Assembly: GCA_903826575.1 (NCBI GenBank)
Contig: CAIKEU010000106.1
Span: 1-64,000, forward strand
DNA: 64,000 nucleotides
Origin: an uncultured bacterium
Lineage (GTDB): Bacteria; Actinomycetota; Actinomycetes; S36-B12; CAIYMF01
Reading direction: 5' to 3'
The notes under the pieces were generated by a model. It ran no database searches. It saw only the letters and a list, made by a program, of their open reading frames with translations, and was not told the origin of the DNA. Below are positions 52,230 through 61,562 of this stretch, piece after piece. The position numbers were made by a program, and so were the translations under genes. Every line of letters begins with the position of its first letter. Within the stretch, counting starts at the first letter, position 1.

Positions 52230-54110
52230 CTAGACGACGTCGATGCTGATCGTCGATCCCCATGGCAGTTCGGTGCCGACTGGTTCAGATTGGCGAACAA
52301 CTCGACCGAAGGGTGCGATCCCGAGCGGGTACGTAACGGTGACCTTGAATCCCAAGCCGGTCAGCGTGGAACGTGCGTCAGCTTCAGCGGTCTTATAGAG
52401 ATCCGGCACGGTGATCAGGGGCGGCCCTTTACTGACAACGAGAGAGACCGAGTCACCGCGGTTGACCTTGGATCCCGCCGACGGATCGGTAGAGATGACG
52501 TGGCCGGTTGGAACCGTCTTGCTGTATTCGCGGCTCACCGAATATGTCAGGCCCGCGTTGGTCAAAGTTTTTTCGGCGCCGCTCAAGGATCGTCCGGCCA
52601 GATTCGGAACGGGCACTGGGGCTGGGCCCTTAGACACGATCAACGTCACTTGTTGATTGCGCTTGAGTTTCTGACTTGCTGGCGGATTTGTGCCAACAAC
52701 CTTTCCCTTGGGAATTTTTTCGTCATATGTCGTGGTTTGGCCGCCGACCGTGAGTGAACTGTCGGTGATGGCGGCAGTTGCATCAGCCACTGACATCCCA
52801 GCCACCTGAGGAATCGCATATCGCTCAAGGCCTTTGGAGACGATCGCGGTGACGTTAGAGCCGTCACGAACGTCTACTCCAGCAGTCGGATTCGTCGAAA
52901 TAATCTGACCGACAGGAACAACTTCGCTGAATTGCTGGCCGGCCACGGACAACGTCAGGTTTAGGGGCTTGAGCCTGGCTTGGGCGGCGGTGGTTGTGAG
53001 ACCAGTGACGCTCGGGACCGCAACTTTCTTTCCCACGCCCAGGAACCATGCGGCACCCGCAACGAGTGCGGCGATGACGCTAAAGATCAGCAGCGCAATG
53101 ACACCTTTGCGTTTATTGCGAGGTGCGCGAGTTACCTGCGGGGGAGCGTCCAGCGAGTTCTGAACGATCGGACCGGTCTGCATCGTGGCAAGCGGAACAA
53201 TCAGCGTTGATGCGTTCGATCCGCCGAGATCGAACGGTCGCGGTGCCGGAAGTGCAGAACGGATCCGGCGCACATCGGCGAGGAAACTTCCTGCATCGCG
53301 GTAGCGCAGATCGGGGTCTCGTTCGGTTGCGCGCGCCACGAGTGCATCGACCTCGGCGGTGATTCCTGGCCGGATGCTCGAGGGAACGGGTACCACCGCG
53401 TTGACATGTTGATAGGCCACGGCAAGCGGAGTTTCACCGGCGAAGGGAACGGCCCCCGTGATCATTTCGTAGAGCAGGATTCCGGCGCCGTACACGTCGC
53501 TACGCGCATCGGCGATTCCGCGCTGGACTTGCTCCGGCGACAAATACGCCACAGTTCCGATCAGTAGTCCTTGGGTAGCCGCGGTGGCATTACCTGCGGT
53601 GATCGCGCGTGCCAAACCAAAGTCGGCGACCTTCACTCGACCGTCATCGGTGAGTAGGACGTTTTCGGGTTTGACGTCACGATGCACGAAGCCGGCTGCG
53701 TGAGCCGCATCGAGAGCCTGCAGCACTGGGTCCAGAATCGTCAGGGCCTGCTCAGGGGTAAGGCGACCGAACTCACGCAGCACATCGCGCACCGTGCGAC
53801 CCGGTACGTACTCCATGACGAGGTAGATCAGACCGCTGTCTTCACCCTGATCGTAAACAGCCACAACATGTTGATCACTGAGCCGTGCTGCGGATTTGGC
53901 TTCGCGAACGAACCGCGAGACAAACGCGTTATCTTCGGCCAGCGAGGCATGCATGATTTTGATCGCGACGTGCCGATCAAGGCGAAGATCTGTCGCCGAA
54001 TAAACCGTAGCCATCCCACCGCGGGCGATCCGATCTTCAATTCGGTATCGGCCGTCGAGAGTTCGCCCGACCAGTGGGTCAGCGACGGCGGTTTTTGCGG
54101 ACGACTCCAT
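52230..54110 (-). CDS. Serine/threonine protein kinase with PASTA domains (PknB/Stk family)
   Basis: 626 residues. Kinase domain (about 20-280) with the glycine loop IARGGMATVYSA, K51 (VAIKIM), HRDVKPEN (D145), DFGLARA and GTVAYLSPEQ; a juxtamembrane stretch; one helix (GVIALLIFSVIAALVAGAAWFLGV); then four extracellular PASTA repeats opening VPSVTGLTTTAAQARL, IPQVAGMSVADATAAI, VPNLAGRSLSGAEKTL and VPDLYKTAEADARSTL. PASTA repeats bind muropeptides and control cell wall growth. Start at ATG 54110 or 54134, neither with a ribosome site. It occupies the place of pknL (Rv2176) in M. tuberculosis, but PknL lacks PASTA repeats. Confidence 0.93.
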   Translation of the reverse strand: MESSAKTAVADPLVGRTLDGRYRIEDRIARGGMATVYSATDLRLDRHVAIKIMHASLAEDNAFVSRFVREAKSAARLSDQHVVAVYDQGEDSGLIYLVMEYVPGRTVRDVLREFGRLTPEQALTILDPVLQALDAAHAAGFVHRDVKPENVLLTDDGRVKVADFGLARAITAGNATAATQGLLIGTVAYLSPEQVQRGIADARSDVYGAGILLYEMITGAVPFAGETPLAVAYQHVNAVVPVPSSIRPGITAEVDALVARATERDPDLRYRDAGSFLADVRRIRSALPAPRPFDLGGSNASTLIVPLATMQTGPIVQNSLDAPPQVTRAPRNKRKGVIALLIFSVIAALVAGAAWFLGVGKKVAVPSVTGLTTTAAQARLKPLNLTLSVAGQQFSEVVPVGQIISTNPTAGVDVRDGSNVTAIVSKGLERYAIPQVAGMSVADATAAITDSSLTVGGQTTTYDEKIPKGKVVGTNPPASQKLKRNQQVTLIVSKGPAPVPVPNLAGRSLSGAEKTLTNAGLTYSVSREYSKTVPTGHVISTDPSAGSKVNRGDSVSLVVSKGPPLITVPDLYKTAEADARSTLTGLGFKVTVTYPLGIAPFGRVVRQSEPVGTELPWGSTISIDVV

Positions 54111-54311
54111 AATTGTTGAGTCTACGTAGGACATGCCGCAGGAAGGGTCTGGCGCGCCGATTTGTCCGATTGTGATGTGCGAGCGATGCGGCTCCGCGAT
54201 GCGAGCGATGACAGCGATGCGGCCCATTTCTGCGAACTCGTCGTCATCACGGCAGGATGTACATATGGTCTCTCGAAAAGCGCCCCTCGTGTGGTCCTTC
54301 GGGATGGTGTT

Positions 54312-54680
54312 GTGAGCCATCTGGCCTACGTGGCCGTGCTTGTCTTCATCCTGATCGGCGCGGGTTGGCTTGAAGTCGCCATGCGCACTCGGGTCTTTTC
54401 CAAGTGGCGTCGAATGATCCTGACCATCGTTCCGGTGGTCGTGATCTTCAGTGCTTGGGACGTATACGCAATTGCACAGGGGCACTGGAGTTTTGACTGG
54501 GCGCACGTCACCGGGGTGGTTTTCCCGGGTGGTCTTCCGCTGGACGAGGTGTTGTTCTTCATCGTCGTGCCCATAGCGGCCATTCTGACGCTAGAGGCGG
54601 TTCGAGCGGTTAAGCGCTGGCAGGTTGGTGACGAGCCGGCTGATGAGATCGTCAACGGTAGTCGGATGGGGGAGTTATGA
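54312..54680 (+). CDS. crtYc: Lycopene cyclase subunit CrtYc
   Basis: A 122-residue three-helix membrane protein (LAYVAVLVFILIGAGWLEVAM, MILTIVPVVVIFSAWDVYAI, LPLDEVLFFIVVPIAAILTLEAV) with the family acidic motif PLDE. Together with CrtYd it forms the heterodimeric lycopene cyclase. The track start 54162 would overlap the kinase promoter region; the GTG at 54312 behind GGGATGG fits the family length. ATGA overlap with crtYd. Confidence 0.9.
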   Translation: MSHLAYVAVLVFILIGAGWLEVAMRTRVFSKWRRMILTIVPVVVIFSAWDVYAIAQGHWSFDWAHVTGVVFPGGLPLDEVLFFIVVPIAAILTLEAVRAVKRWQVGDEPADEIVNGSRMGEL

Positions 54681-55096
54681 CATACACCCAGCTGGCCGTC
54701 GTGGGGGTTTTTGTGGCAGTGGCGATTGATCTGTTTGTTTTTCGTACCGGATTAGTTCGGCGTCGAGCATTCTGGGCCTCGTACGCGATCATCTTCTTGT
54801 TCCAACTCCTCACCAATGGCATCCTGACGGGCCTGCGCATCGTCCGCTACGACGGTGCGGCAATCATCGGCTCCTCGACGGCTGCGGACTCCACTCCAGC
54901 GTTCATCGGCGATGGACGTATTGCATACGCGCCGGTGGAGGATCTACTTTTCGGCTTCGCACTTGTGGTGTTTGCTCTGTCACTATGGGTGTTCTGGGGA
55001 CGCCGGAATGTTCAGCGGACGCCGTACTCGGGACCGCCACGCATTCCCTATCCCGGCGCCCAGCAAGATCCGCGGTTAGGAGCCGGTGGGAAATAG
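54677..55096 (+). CDS. crtYd: Lycopene cyclase subunit CrtYd
   Basis: 139 residues with helices LAVVGVFVAVAIDLFVF, AFWASYAIIFLFQLLTNGILTGL and a third carrying the motif APVEDLLFGFALVVFALSLWVFWG, the partner of CrtYc's PLDE. The domain pair is a diverged duplication. The hydrophilic C-terminus (about 110-139) overlaps the 3' end of the convergent crtB gene by 21 bp. Confidence 0.9.
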   Translation: MTYTQLAVVGVFVAVAIDLFVFRTGLVRRRAFWASYAIIFLFQLLTNGILTGLRIVRYDGAAIIGSSTAADSTPAFIGDGRIAYAPVEDLLFGFALVVFALSLWVFWGRRNVQRTPYSGPPRIPYPGAQQDPRLGAGGK

Positions 55097-56029
55097 ACCC
55101 TGCGTATGTCCGGCACCGTATCGTTTGCTGGCCACAACGGCTCGACCCAAAGCGGGTAATGCGACAGCTAGACGACGACGCTTCGACACCGTTGCACGCT
55201 GGGTAAAGACTTGGTAATTAATGTCTTCGACCGCGTCGACGATTCCGCAGTAGAGGATTCGGGCCGCTTCGATGCACGGTTGCGACGACGGGTGCAGCAT
55301 CGCGATCCCTGCTCTGGATTGCTCCTCGAGTTGGCGCACGCGAGCGATCTGAAACTCGAGAGCGGCTCGAATGTCGGGGGTGAGAATCCGGCGTTCAAGG
55401 TCTGCGCGTCCAACATTGAATCGGGCTAAGTCGTCTAGCGGGAGATACACCCGGCCTCGATCCAGGTCCTCACCAACATCGCGAACGAAGTTCGCCAACT
55501 GGAACGCAACCCCGAGATCCTTGGCACGGTCGAATGCCTCGGGCGCAGTGGGTTCAAGAATCGGGACCATCTGCAGCCCAATGACCGCTGCGGATCCGTA
55601 AACGTATTCGTAGAGATCGTCGTATGTCTGGTAGTGAGTGACCGTCAAATCCATTTTCATCGAATGGATGAAGGCGTGGAAGTACTCGATCGGAATGTTC
55701 CAACGCAGAACCGTATCGACAACCGCCATGCAGACCGGATCGTCGCTGTGGCCGCGGGCAAGATCGACGAAGAACTTATCTGCCCAGCTATCAAGCCACT
55801 CTGCCTTTTGCGCATCACCTAGTGTGGACGCGAGGTCGTCGACAATCTCGTCGGCGTATCGAGCGAATCCGTAAAGCGCGTGCACGTAGGGGCGCTTAGC
55901 TGCGGGAAGCAGAAGGGTCGCCAGGTAATACGTCTTACCATGGTCCGCGTTGAGTTGGCGGCAGCGCTCATAGGAATCGCGCATCGCCGGGTTGGTCACC
56001 CCGGCGAGATCCAGCTCATGTGCGCTCAT
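55076..56029 (-). CDS. crtB: Phytoene synthase
   Basis: Condenses two geranylgeranyl diphosphates into phytoene. 317 residues with GKTYYLATLLLPAAKRPYVHALYGFARYADEIVDDL (first Asp-rich motif), GLQMVPILEP and LANFVRDVGEDLDRGRVYLPLDDL (second Asp-rich motif). The ATG start codon at 56027-56029 lies about 59 bp from the divergent RNase gene. Its partners crtE and crtI lie 2.7-5.4 kb downstream on the same strand. Confidence 0.95.
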   Translation of the reverse strand: MSAHELDLAGVTNPAMRDSYERCRQLNADHGKTYYLATLLLPAAKRPYVHALYGFARYADEIVDDLASTLGDAQKAEWLDSWADKFFVDLARGHSDDPVCMAVVDTVLRWNIPIEYFHAFIHSMKMDLTVTHYQTYDDLYEYVYGSAAVIGLQMVPILEPTAPEAFDRAKDLGVAFQLANFVRDVGEDLDRGRVYLPLDDLARFNVGRADLERRILTPDIRAALEFQIARVRQLEEQSRAGIAMLHPSSQPCIEAARILYCGIVDAVEDINYQVFTQRATVSKRRRLAVALPALGRAVVASKRYGAGHTQGLFPTGS

Positions 56030-56087
56030 GGGTAAATCTTTGCATTGACGGCAGGAAGTTGCGTCGCCGCCGTGGGACGATACGTGA

Positions 56088-56651
56088 GTGCTGAGTCAAG
56101 CGGGGGTGCCGCATCGTCGTCATGGTGTGTCTAAGGCCGTTATTGCATCGGTAGGTTGCCTCGTCGCGGTGCTCGTCTCGCTGGCGGGCTGCGGCAAAGG
56201 TGCAAGTCCACAGGCGCCCCTTCCCGCTTCGGTATTCCCATCATCCAATGTGCCCGCCGCGACCAGCAGTGCACCGGCACCAAGTGCGAGCCGGACGTCG
56301 TCTGCTTCTCCCACGCCGACGATGGCCGGGCCGACCTTGGCGCCGGCCTTGCCCTCCTCAAACCTGCCGACAATGACGGTGGCGCAGTTGCCGCCGGAGG
56401 GACGTACGACACTGGTGCTGATCGCATCGAATGGGCCGTTCCCGTATCGCAAAGATGGGGTGGTCTTTAGTAATCGAGAACGCCGACTGCCGAAGCAGGA
56501 TTACGGGTGGTACCACGAGTACACAGTTGTTACGCCGGGCTCGTCAGATCGCGGTGCTCGTCGCATTATCAGTGGGCGTAATGGCGAGCGTTACTACACC
56601 GCAGACCACTACGGGAGTTTCCGTGAAGTAATTCAAGGGGAGTCAGTATAA
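56088..56651 (+). CDS. Lipoprotein-anchored guanyl-specific ribonuclease (RNase Sa type)
   Basis: 187 residues. Signal with lipobox VSLAGCGKG, a Pro/Ser/Ala linker (about 40-90), then a domain close to Streptomyces RNase Sa: LPPEGRTTLVLIASNGPFPYRKDGVVFSNRERRLPKQDYGWYHEYTVVTPG. E144 (YHEYT), R155 (DRGARR) and H174 (DHY) match catalytic Glu54, Arg65 and His85. The two cysteines of the RNase Sa disulfide are missing. A barstar gene overlaps the stop (TAATG). GTG 56088 is used; GTG 56127 is possible. Confidence 0.92.
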   Translation: MLSQAGVPHRRHGVSKAVIASVGCLVAVLVSLAGCGKGASPQAPLPASVFPSSNVPAATSSAPAPSASRTSSASPTPTMAGPTLAPALPSSNLPTMTVAQLPPEGRTTLVLIASNGPFPYRKDGVVFSNRERRLPKQDYGWYHEYTVVTPGSSDRGARRIISGRNGERYYTADHYGSFREVIQGESV

Positions 56652-57076
56652 TGAGCGGTAAGCCGAAGAATTCAGTGCTGAAGAAGTTAAGCGGCATTAA
56701 CCATACGACTGCTCCCATCGAGCAATTCGAGCAGGCCGCCGATGCTCTGGGATGGCGCCTCATCGCCCTTGATGGATCGGATGTCAGCGATAAGGACGGT
56801 TTTCTCGAACTCTGCGCGAATGCGTTTGGCTTGCCGGAGTGGTTCGGTATGAACTGGGATGCGTTGGACGAATGCCTGACGGAAATCGACCTTGAGACAC
56901 CGGGGCTTGTCGTCCTGTGGTCGTCATGGAGCGAGTTTGCGCAGGCTGACCCCGAGGAGTTTGCAACAGCCGTCGACGTACTTCGCACCGCGGCTGGAGT
57001 GTGGGCTGACGACGGCGTTAAGGGTGGCGTACTTCTCATTGGTGACGGACCGCAGATCCACCTACCAGCGCTCTAG
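56651..57076 (+). CDS. Barstar-family ribonuclease inhibitor
   Basis: 141 residues with the barstar pattern: LGWRLIALDGSDVSDKDGFLELCANAFGLPEWFGMNWDALDECLTEIDLETPGLVVLWSSW, in which the helix around FGMNWDALDECL supplies acidic residues that plug the RNase active site, then a C-terminal strand GGVLLIGDG. No signal peptide, so it protects the cytoplasm from the enzyme before export. The start overlaps the RNase stop by one base, behind GGGGAG. Confidence 0.94.
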   Translation: MSGKPKNSVLKKLSGINHTTAPIEQFEQAADALGWRLIALDGSDVSDKDGFLELCANAFGLPEWFGMNWDALDECLTEIDLETPGLVVLWSSWSEFAQADPEEFATAVDVLRTAAGVWADDGVKGGVLLIGDGPQIHLPAL

Positions 57077-57097
57077 TGACAACCCCTGGGCCGCTGA

Positions 57098-58663
57098 CTA
57101 AACGGAGATCGGTCCGCGAATGATCAACTGGTCATGACGCGCAAGAGCAGGTCGATCTTCAGGGAGGAGACCGTGCGAGGCCGGTTCGCCAAAGAACAGC
57201 GCACGTTCTCGCGGCGAAACCGAAACGGCGAGCGCCACGGCGCCTGCCGCTGCCAGCATCGCTATTCCGTCAGATAGTTCGAACAGGCTGTCGGCCGTCG
57301 CACTTGGTTCACACAGCCCGTACAGGGTGAATCCCGCAATGAGGAGTAGGACCGCGCGCAGTTCCTTTGCTGTGAGCCCGGCGGCGGCCGCAAGTGGCAG
57401 AGCCCACAGGAGATACCACGGCTGAATGACCGGCCCTAAAACGACCACGGCGACGAATGCTAAGACCAAGCCTCGCAATGCTGTGCGACCTTCAGGTTTG
57501 ATGATCAGACGGGCGATCATGATTATGGCGGCGAGCTCAAAGAGGGCTCGGAAGACAGTCACGGTGAGATCGACGTGATCGCCGAGACCAAACCACTTCA
57601 GGAGGTTTCCTGACGCCATTCCCAGTGCCGTCGATGGCGATAGCCATGTTCGCACCGTGCCCGGTGTCGTCAGGGCGTGTACCCAACCGAGGTTGACCCC
57701 GACCAGTGCCGAGGCTCCCACAAAGCAAGCGGCCCCGACTGCCCCTGTTTTTGCCCAAGCAATGAGTCGTTGATTTCGACCGCTCTGGGTGCCAGCCCAG
57801 ATGAGTCCGACAAAGGGTAGCGCGAGCAGGCCGATCGGTTTGACCATTGCACCGGCCGTCACAGCGATGATTCCAACGATCATCCTGCCTTCCAGCGCCA
57901 TGCACATGCCGGCGGCGATTAAACCGATCATGAGGGAGTCGTTATGCGAACTCGCTACGAAGTTCATCAGAATGAGGGGATTCATCACCCCAAGCCACAG
58001 AGCCTTCGGCGCATCGATTCCGTTGAGAAAAGCCAACCGTGGTACGTAGTAGGCAAGTAGAGCGACACCAGCGATTGCTACCAGCCTAAAGGCGATTGCG
58101 GCGACGAATGGATCGCCGATCACCTGTGCGATGGCGCGCGAAATCCCAAGGAAGACAGGGCCGTACGGGGTTGGAACTTGACTCCACATGGGGTCGACGC
58201 CGTCGCGAAACCAGCCTGGGATTGAGTCGACTCCGTTGGTGTACGGGTCGACACCCTTAAGCACGAGCTTTCCCTGTGCGTAATACGAGTAGACGTCCCG
58301 GCTGAATAGTGGTGGTGCAAGCACCAGTGGTGCGATCCAGATCGCCAGCACACTCCACAGCCGTCGTACATCGCGAATGTGGCCCGAGAGCACGTCAGCC
58401 CCGGCTACGAGCCAGGCCTGAAGAAGAAGTGCGCCTCCGAGAATCACGCACACTCGAGAAAGGAACATGCCGATGTCCGTCGTGCGCAACGTGTGCACGA
58501 ACGGGACGTCGACGAGACCGTAGATCGGAAGCCAGCCCACCCCAAGGGCTCCGAGCGCGATGACACTCGTTGCGATCAGGCCCGGTACGGCGTAACGAAG
58601 CGTGAACGCGAGTTGTGAATCCGAATCGTGGTGTTCGCCGTAGACAGGGTCAACGGAAGCCAC
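57098..58663 (-). CDS. Polyprenol-phosphate-mannose-dependent alpha-(1,6)-mannosyltransferase (MptA/MptB type)
   Basis: 521 residues with about 12-13 membrane helices and the GT-C features of lipomannan elongating enzymes: the loop APPLFSRDVYSYYAQGKLVLKGVDPYTNGVDSIPGWFRDGVDPMWSQVPTPYGPVFLGISRAIA, which carries catalytic-acid and substrate residues, and VMNPLILMNFVASSHNDSLMIGLIAAGMCMALEG. Position next to the kinase and crtE equals Rv2174 (mptA). The exact product cannot be told apart from MptB by sequence reading. Confidence 0.88.
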   Translation of the reverse strand: MASVDPVYGEHHDSDSQLAFTLRYAVPGLIATSVIALGALGVGWLPIYGLVDVPFVHTLRTTDIGMFLSRVCVILGGALLLQAWLVAGADVLSGHIRDVRRLWSVLAIWIAPLVLAPPLFSRDVYSYYAQGKLVLKGVDPYTNGVDSIPGWFRDGVDPMWSQVPTPYGPVFLGISRAIAQVIGDPFVAAIAFRLVAIAGVALLAYYVPRLAFLNGIDAPKALWLGVMNPLILMNFVASSHNDSLMIGLIAAGMCMALEGRMIVGIIAVTAGAMVKPIGLLALPFVGLIWAGTQSGRNQRLIAWAKTGAVGAACFVGASALVGVNLGWVHALTTPGTVRTWLSPSTALGMASGNLLKWFGLGDHVDLTVTVFRALFELAAIIMIARLIIKPEGRTALRGLVLAFVAVVVLGPVIQPWYLLWALPLAAAAGLTAKELRAVLLLIAGFTLYGLCEPSATADSLFELSDGIAMLAAAGAVALAVSVSPRERALFFGEPASHGLLPEDRPALARHDQLIIRGPISV

Positions 58664-58757
58664 GTTCCAAGGGTACTAGCGTCCAGTGCCCTGGCGAACC
58701 GAAAACACCAGTGTTCCGAGTGATCCCGGTCTCCGGCCGAGGGTGAGTGGGAGGTGG

Positions 58758-60278
58758 CTAGTGCAGGTACGTCGGCGCGTATGAACGGTCTACGCCCGTA
58801 ATGCGTTCGGCAGCGAGCCGACCGGACACCAACACCATCGGGACTCCCACGCCAGGCTGGGTCCCAGAGCCGGTGAACACAACGTTCTCACCAAAGAGGT
58901 TGGCTGGTCGGAAGGGTCCGGTCTGAATGAAGGAGTGCGCTGACGCGAAGGGTGCGCCTCTTTCCAGCCCTTGAGCAGCCCAATCCAGAGGCGTGGTGAC
59001 GTGTTCAACTTCGATTGCATCACCAAATCCGATGTAGCCGCGCTGTTCGAGAGTTCGAACGATCTCATCTCGGTATCGGGGGCCGGTGATCCGCCAATCA
59101 ATATCTGCATCGAGATTCGGAGTGGGGAACAGGACGTAGTAGATCTGCTTGCTATCCGGTGCGAGATCTGGATCAGAGTACGTCGGATTCGTGACCAGAA
59201 TGCTCGGATCGCTCATGAGTTGCTTGTCATTGATCAACTCACGAAAGACCCCATCCCATGATCGTCCGAAGTGAATGTTGTGATGGGCCGTCTTCGTGTA
59301 CGTCGCCGACGAGCCAGCCAAGAGCAGGAAACACGACGGTGAGTAGGTGAGGCGACGAACATTCCAAGGCTCTCGGCCAAGGAGTTGCCGGTACGCAACT
59401 GGCAGGTCAGGATTCAACACCACAACATCAGCGGCGTATCGCTCACCGTTGGCGGTGCGAACGGCAACGGCACGCTGACCACTCATCTCGACGTCGGTTA
59501 CTTCGGTGCCGTAATGAATCTGTACGCCATGCTTTTCTGCCGCTGCGGCCATTGCTTTCGGCAGTGCGTGCATCCCCCCTTTGGGGAAGTAGACGCCGGC
59601 GACCGAGTCCATGTAGGCGATGATTGCGTAAATGGCCAGCGCGTCCTGGGGGGATAGCCCCGCGTACATGGCCTGAAAACTAAAAAGTCGTTCGGTACGT
59701 GGGTCATTCAGGTACTGACGAACCTTCGGCGCGAGCTTGCGAAAGCCGCCAATGGCAACGAGTTTCGCTAGGTTTTCGGTCAGAAGGTCCAGCGGCGTAT
59801 CGATGTTCGTGTCGATGAAATCGCGCATTTCATAGCGATACAGCTTCGATACGAAATCAACGTAGCGTCGGTATCCGGCGGCCTCTGCCGGTGAGATCAC
59901 CTGCGAAATCTCTTCGGCCATCGCATCGACGTTCGAGTGGACGTCAAGTTGTGATCCATCGGGATAGAAGGCTCGGTAGAGCGGTTCGACAGGCATCAGA
60001 TCGAGCCAGTCATTCATATCTTCACCGACGGAATTAAATGCATCGTGAATGAGATCAGGCATCGTCAGGACGGTAGGCCCGGTATCGAAGCGGTAACCAG
60101 CATCGTCGATCAGGCCAGCCCGCCCGCCCGGTACAGACTCACGTTCCAGAATCGTCACCTGTCGACCGGCCCCTGCCAGCCGAAGTGCGCATGACAGGCC
60201 CGCGAGTCCGGCACCTACGATCACGACGTTGTCGGTGCGGCCCTGAACGGTACGAGGTGAACGACCTAGAAAACCCAT
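58758..60278 (-). CDS. crtI: Phytoene desaturase
   Basis: FAD enzyme converting phytoene to lycopene in several desaturations. 506 residues: Rossmann NVVIVGAGLAGLSCALRLAGAGRQVTILERESVPGGRAG, RFDTGPTVLTMPDLIHDAF, YFPKGGMHALPKAMAAAAEKHGV, and the C-terminal FAD motif NLFGENVVFTGSGTQPGVGVPMVLVSGRLAAERI. Gap of 56 bp between crtE and crtI on the same strand suggests co-transcription, with crtE first. Confidence 0.95.
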   Translation of the reverse strand: MGFLGRSPRTVQGRTDNVVIVGAGLAGLSCALRLAGAGRQVTILERESVPGGRAGLIDDAGYRFDTGPTVLTMPDLIHDAFNSVGEDMNDWLDLMPVEPLYRAFYPDGSQLDVHSNVDAMAEEISQVISPAEAAGYRRYVDFVSKLYRYEMRDFIDTNIDTPLDLLTENLAKLVAIGGFRKLAPKVRQYLNDPRTERLFSFQAMYAGLSPQDALAIYAIIAYMDSVAGVYFPKGGMHALPKAMAAAAEKHGVQIHYGTEVTDVEMSGQRAVAVRTANGERYAADVVVLNPDLPVAYRQLLGREPWNVRRLTYSPSCFLLLAGSSATYTKTAHHNIHFGRSWDGVFRELINDKQLMSDPSILVTNPTYSDPDLAPDSKQIYYVLFPTPNLDADIDWRITGPRYRDEIVRTLEQRGYIGFGDAIEVEHVTTPLDWAAQGLERGAPFASAHSFIQTGPFRPANLFGENVVFTGSGTQPGVGVPMVLVSGRLAAERITGVDRSYAPTYLH

Positions 60279-60334
60279 GCCCTCAGCCTAGGCATCAACG
60301 CTCACCTCGGCCCGTCGAAGTTGGGCGTTGTGAT

Positions 60335-61417
60335 CTATATCGAACGTGAGGTGGCCGCGTGGGCCAGTCCGGTGAGGATCTCACGTGCGGGCTCTGTCAA
60401 GTCGACGGTGTCGAGCGCTGCAAGACTTTGGGCGGTCAGCGCGTCTATAAGGGCTTCGACGTGAGCCAGCGCACCTGTGTCGGTGATGACCTCGCGTAAG
60501 GCACTGACTCCCGATACGTCGAGCGCCGGATCGCCTAGGTGGCGACGCAGTAGTGCTTGCTGTGCGGGCGTTGAGGCCTCGAGCGCCGTCGCGATCAAGA
60601 CGGTTCGCTTGCCCTCGCGTAGATCATCGCCAGCAGGCTTGCCCGTCTGCGCTGGATCTCCGAAGACGCCCAGAACATCATCGCGAAGTTGAAATGCCTC
60701 GCCGAGTGGAAGCCCGTAACCGGAGTAGGCAATGTGAATCTCGTCAGGCGCACCTGCAAGGGCCGCGCCGAGGTGAAGTGGCCTTTCAATCGTGTATTTG
60801 GCCGATTTAAAGCGCACGACGCGCATCGCGCGCTCTGCTGAGCCACCGCCGACGGCTTGTTCGAGTAGGTCGAGGTATTGGCCAGCCATGAGTTCGGTTC
60901 GCATGATGTCGTACACAGGTTTGCCGCGAAGTACCTGTTCTGCAGAAAGGCCACAGTTCATGAGTAACTCGTCGGCCCAAGACAGACACAGATCTCCGAG
61001 AAGAATGGCCGCGCCGAGGCCAAATCCCTCAGAAGATCCGAGCCACTCGTTTTCACGATGCAACGTGGCGAATCGTCGATGTGCCGCCGGCATACCTCGC
61101 CTAGTATCCGAACCATCCATCACATCGTCATGGATGAGGGCGCACGCTTGTAAGAGCTCAAGTGCCGTAGCTGCCGTCACTGCTGCATCGCTGGCGTCCC
61201 CACCGGCGCCGCGCCATCCCCAGTAGCAAAAGGCTGGACGAAGGCGCTTGCCGCCACGAAGCAGGTCGATCACTGAATCAGTTAGCGGTCCAAGATCTGG
61301 ACTCACGTCGTCGAGGATCGGCGCCTGATGGGCTAGGAATTCGTCGAGCCGCTTTTGCACCCGAACGCGCAGTTCGTCAGCATCGAGCGGCGAGGTCGGC
61401 GCAGCATGTGTTCCCAC
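60335..61417 (-). CDS. crtE: Geranylgeranyl (polyprenyl) diphosphate synthase
   Basis: Prenyltransferase supplying C20 precursor. About 360 residues with GGKRLRPAFCYWGWRGAGG, the first Asp-rich motif ALIHDDVMDGSDTRRG, and the second FQLRDDVLGVFGDPAQTGKPAGDDLREGKRTVLI. The track begins at TTG 61456; GTG 61417 fits better, though neither has a good ribosome site. The residue before the first Asp motif is small and does not pinpoint chain length. Syntenic with idsA2 (Rv2173). Confidence 0.93.
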   Translation of the reverse strand: MGTHAAPTSPLDADELRVRVQKRLDEFLAHQAPILDDVSPDLGPLTDSVIDLLRGGKRLRPAFCYWGWRGAGGDASDAAVTAATALELLQACALIHDDVMDGSDTRRGMPAAHRRFATLHRENEWLGSSEGFGLGAAILLGDLCLSWADELLMNCGLSAEQVLRGKPVYDIMRTELMAGQYLDLLEQAVGGGSAERAMRVVRFKSAKYTIERPLHLGAALAGAPDEIHIAYSGYGLPLGEAFQLRDDVLGVFGDPAQTGKPAGDDLREGKRTVLIATALEASTPAQQALLRRHLGDPALDVSGVSALREVITDTGALAHVEALIDALTAQSLAALDTVDLTEPAREILTGLAHAATSRSI

Positions 61418-61562
61418 GAGGTGACAATCTACGGCTTCGCAGTGATTTCGGCGCAATTGGACATTGTTTTCCCTCGCCGTGTGGCATTGGTCTACCGGCA
61501 GTGGCTTAGCTGATGGGCCAATGATCGGGACAGGATCGACGTGAGTAAGGCAGGATCGTCAC

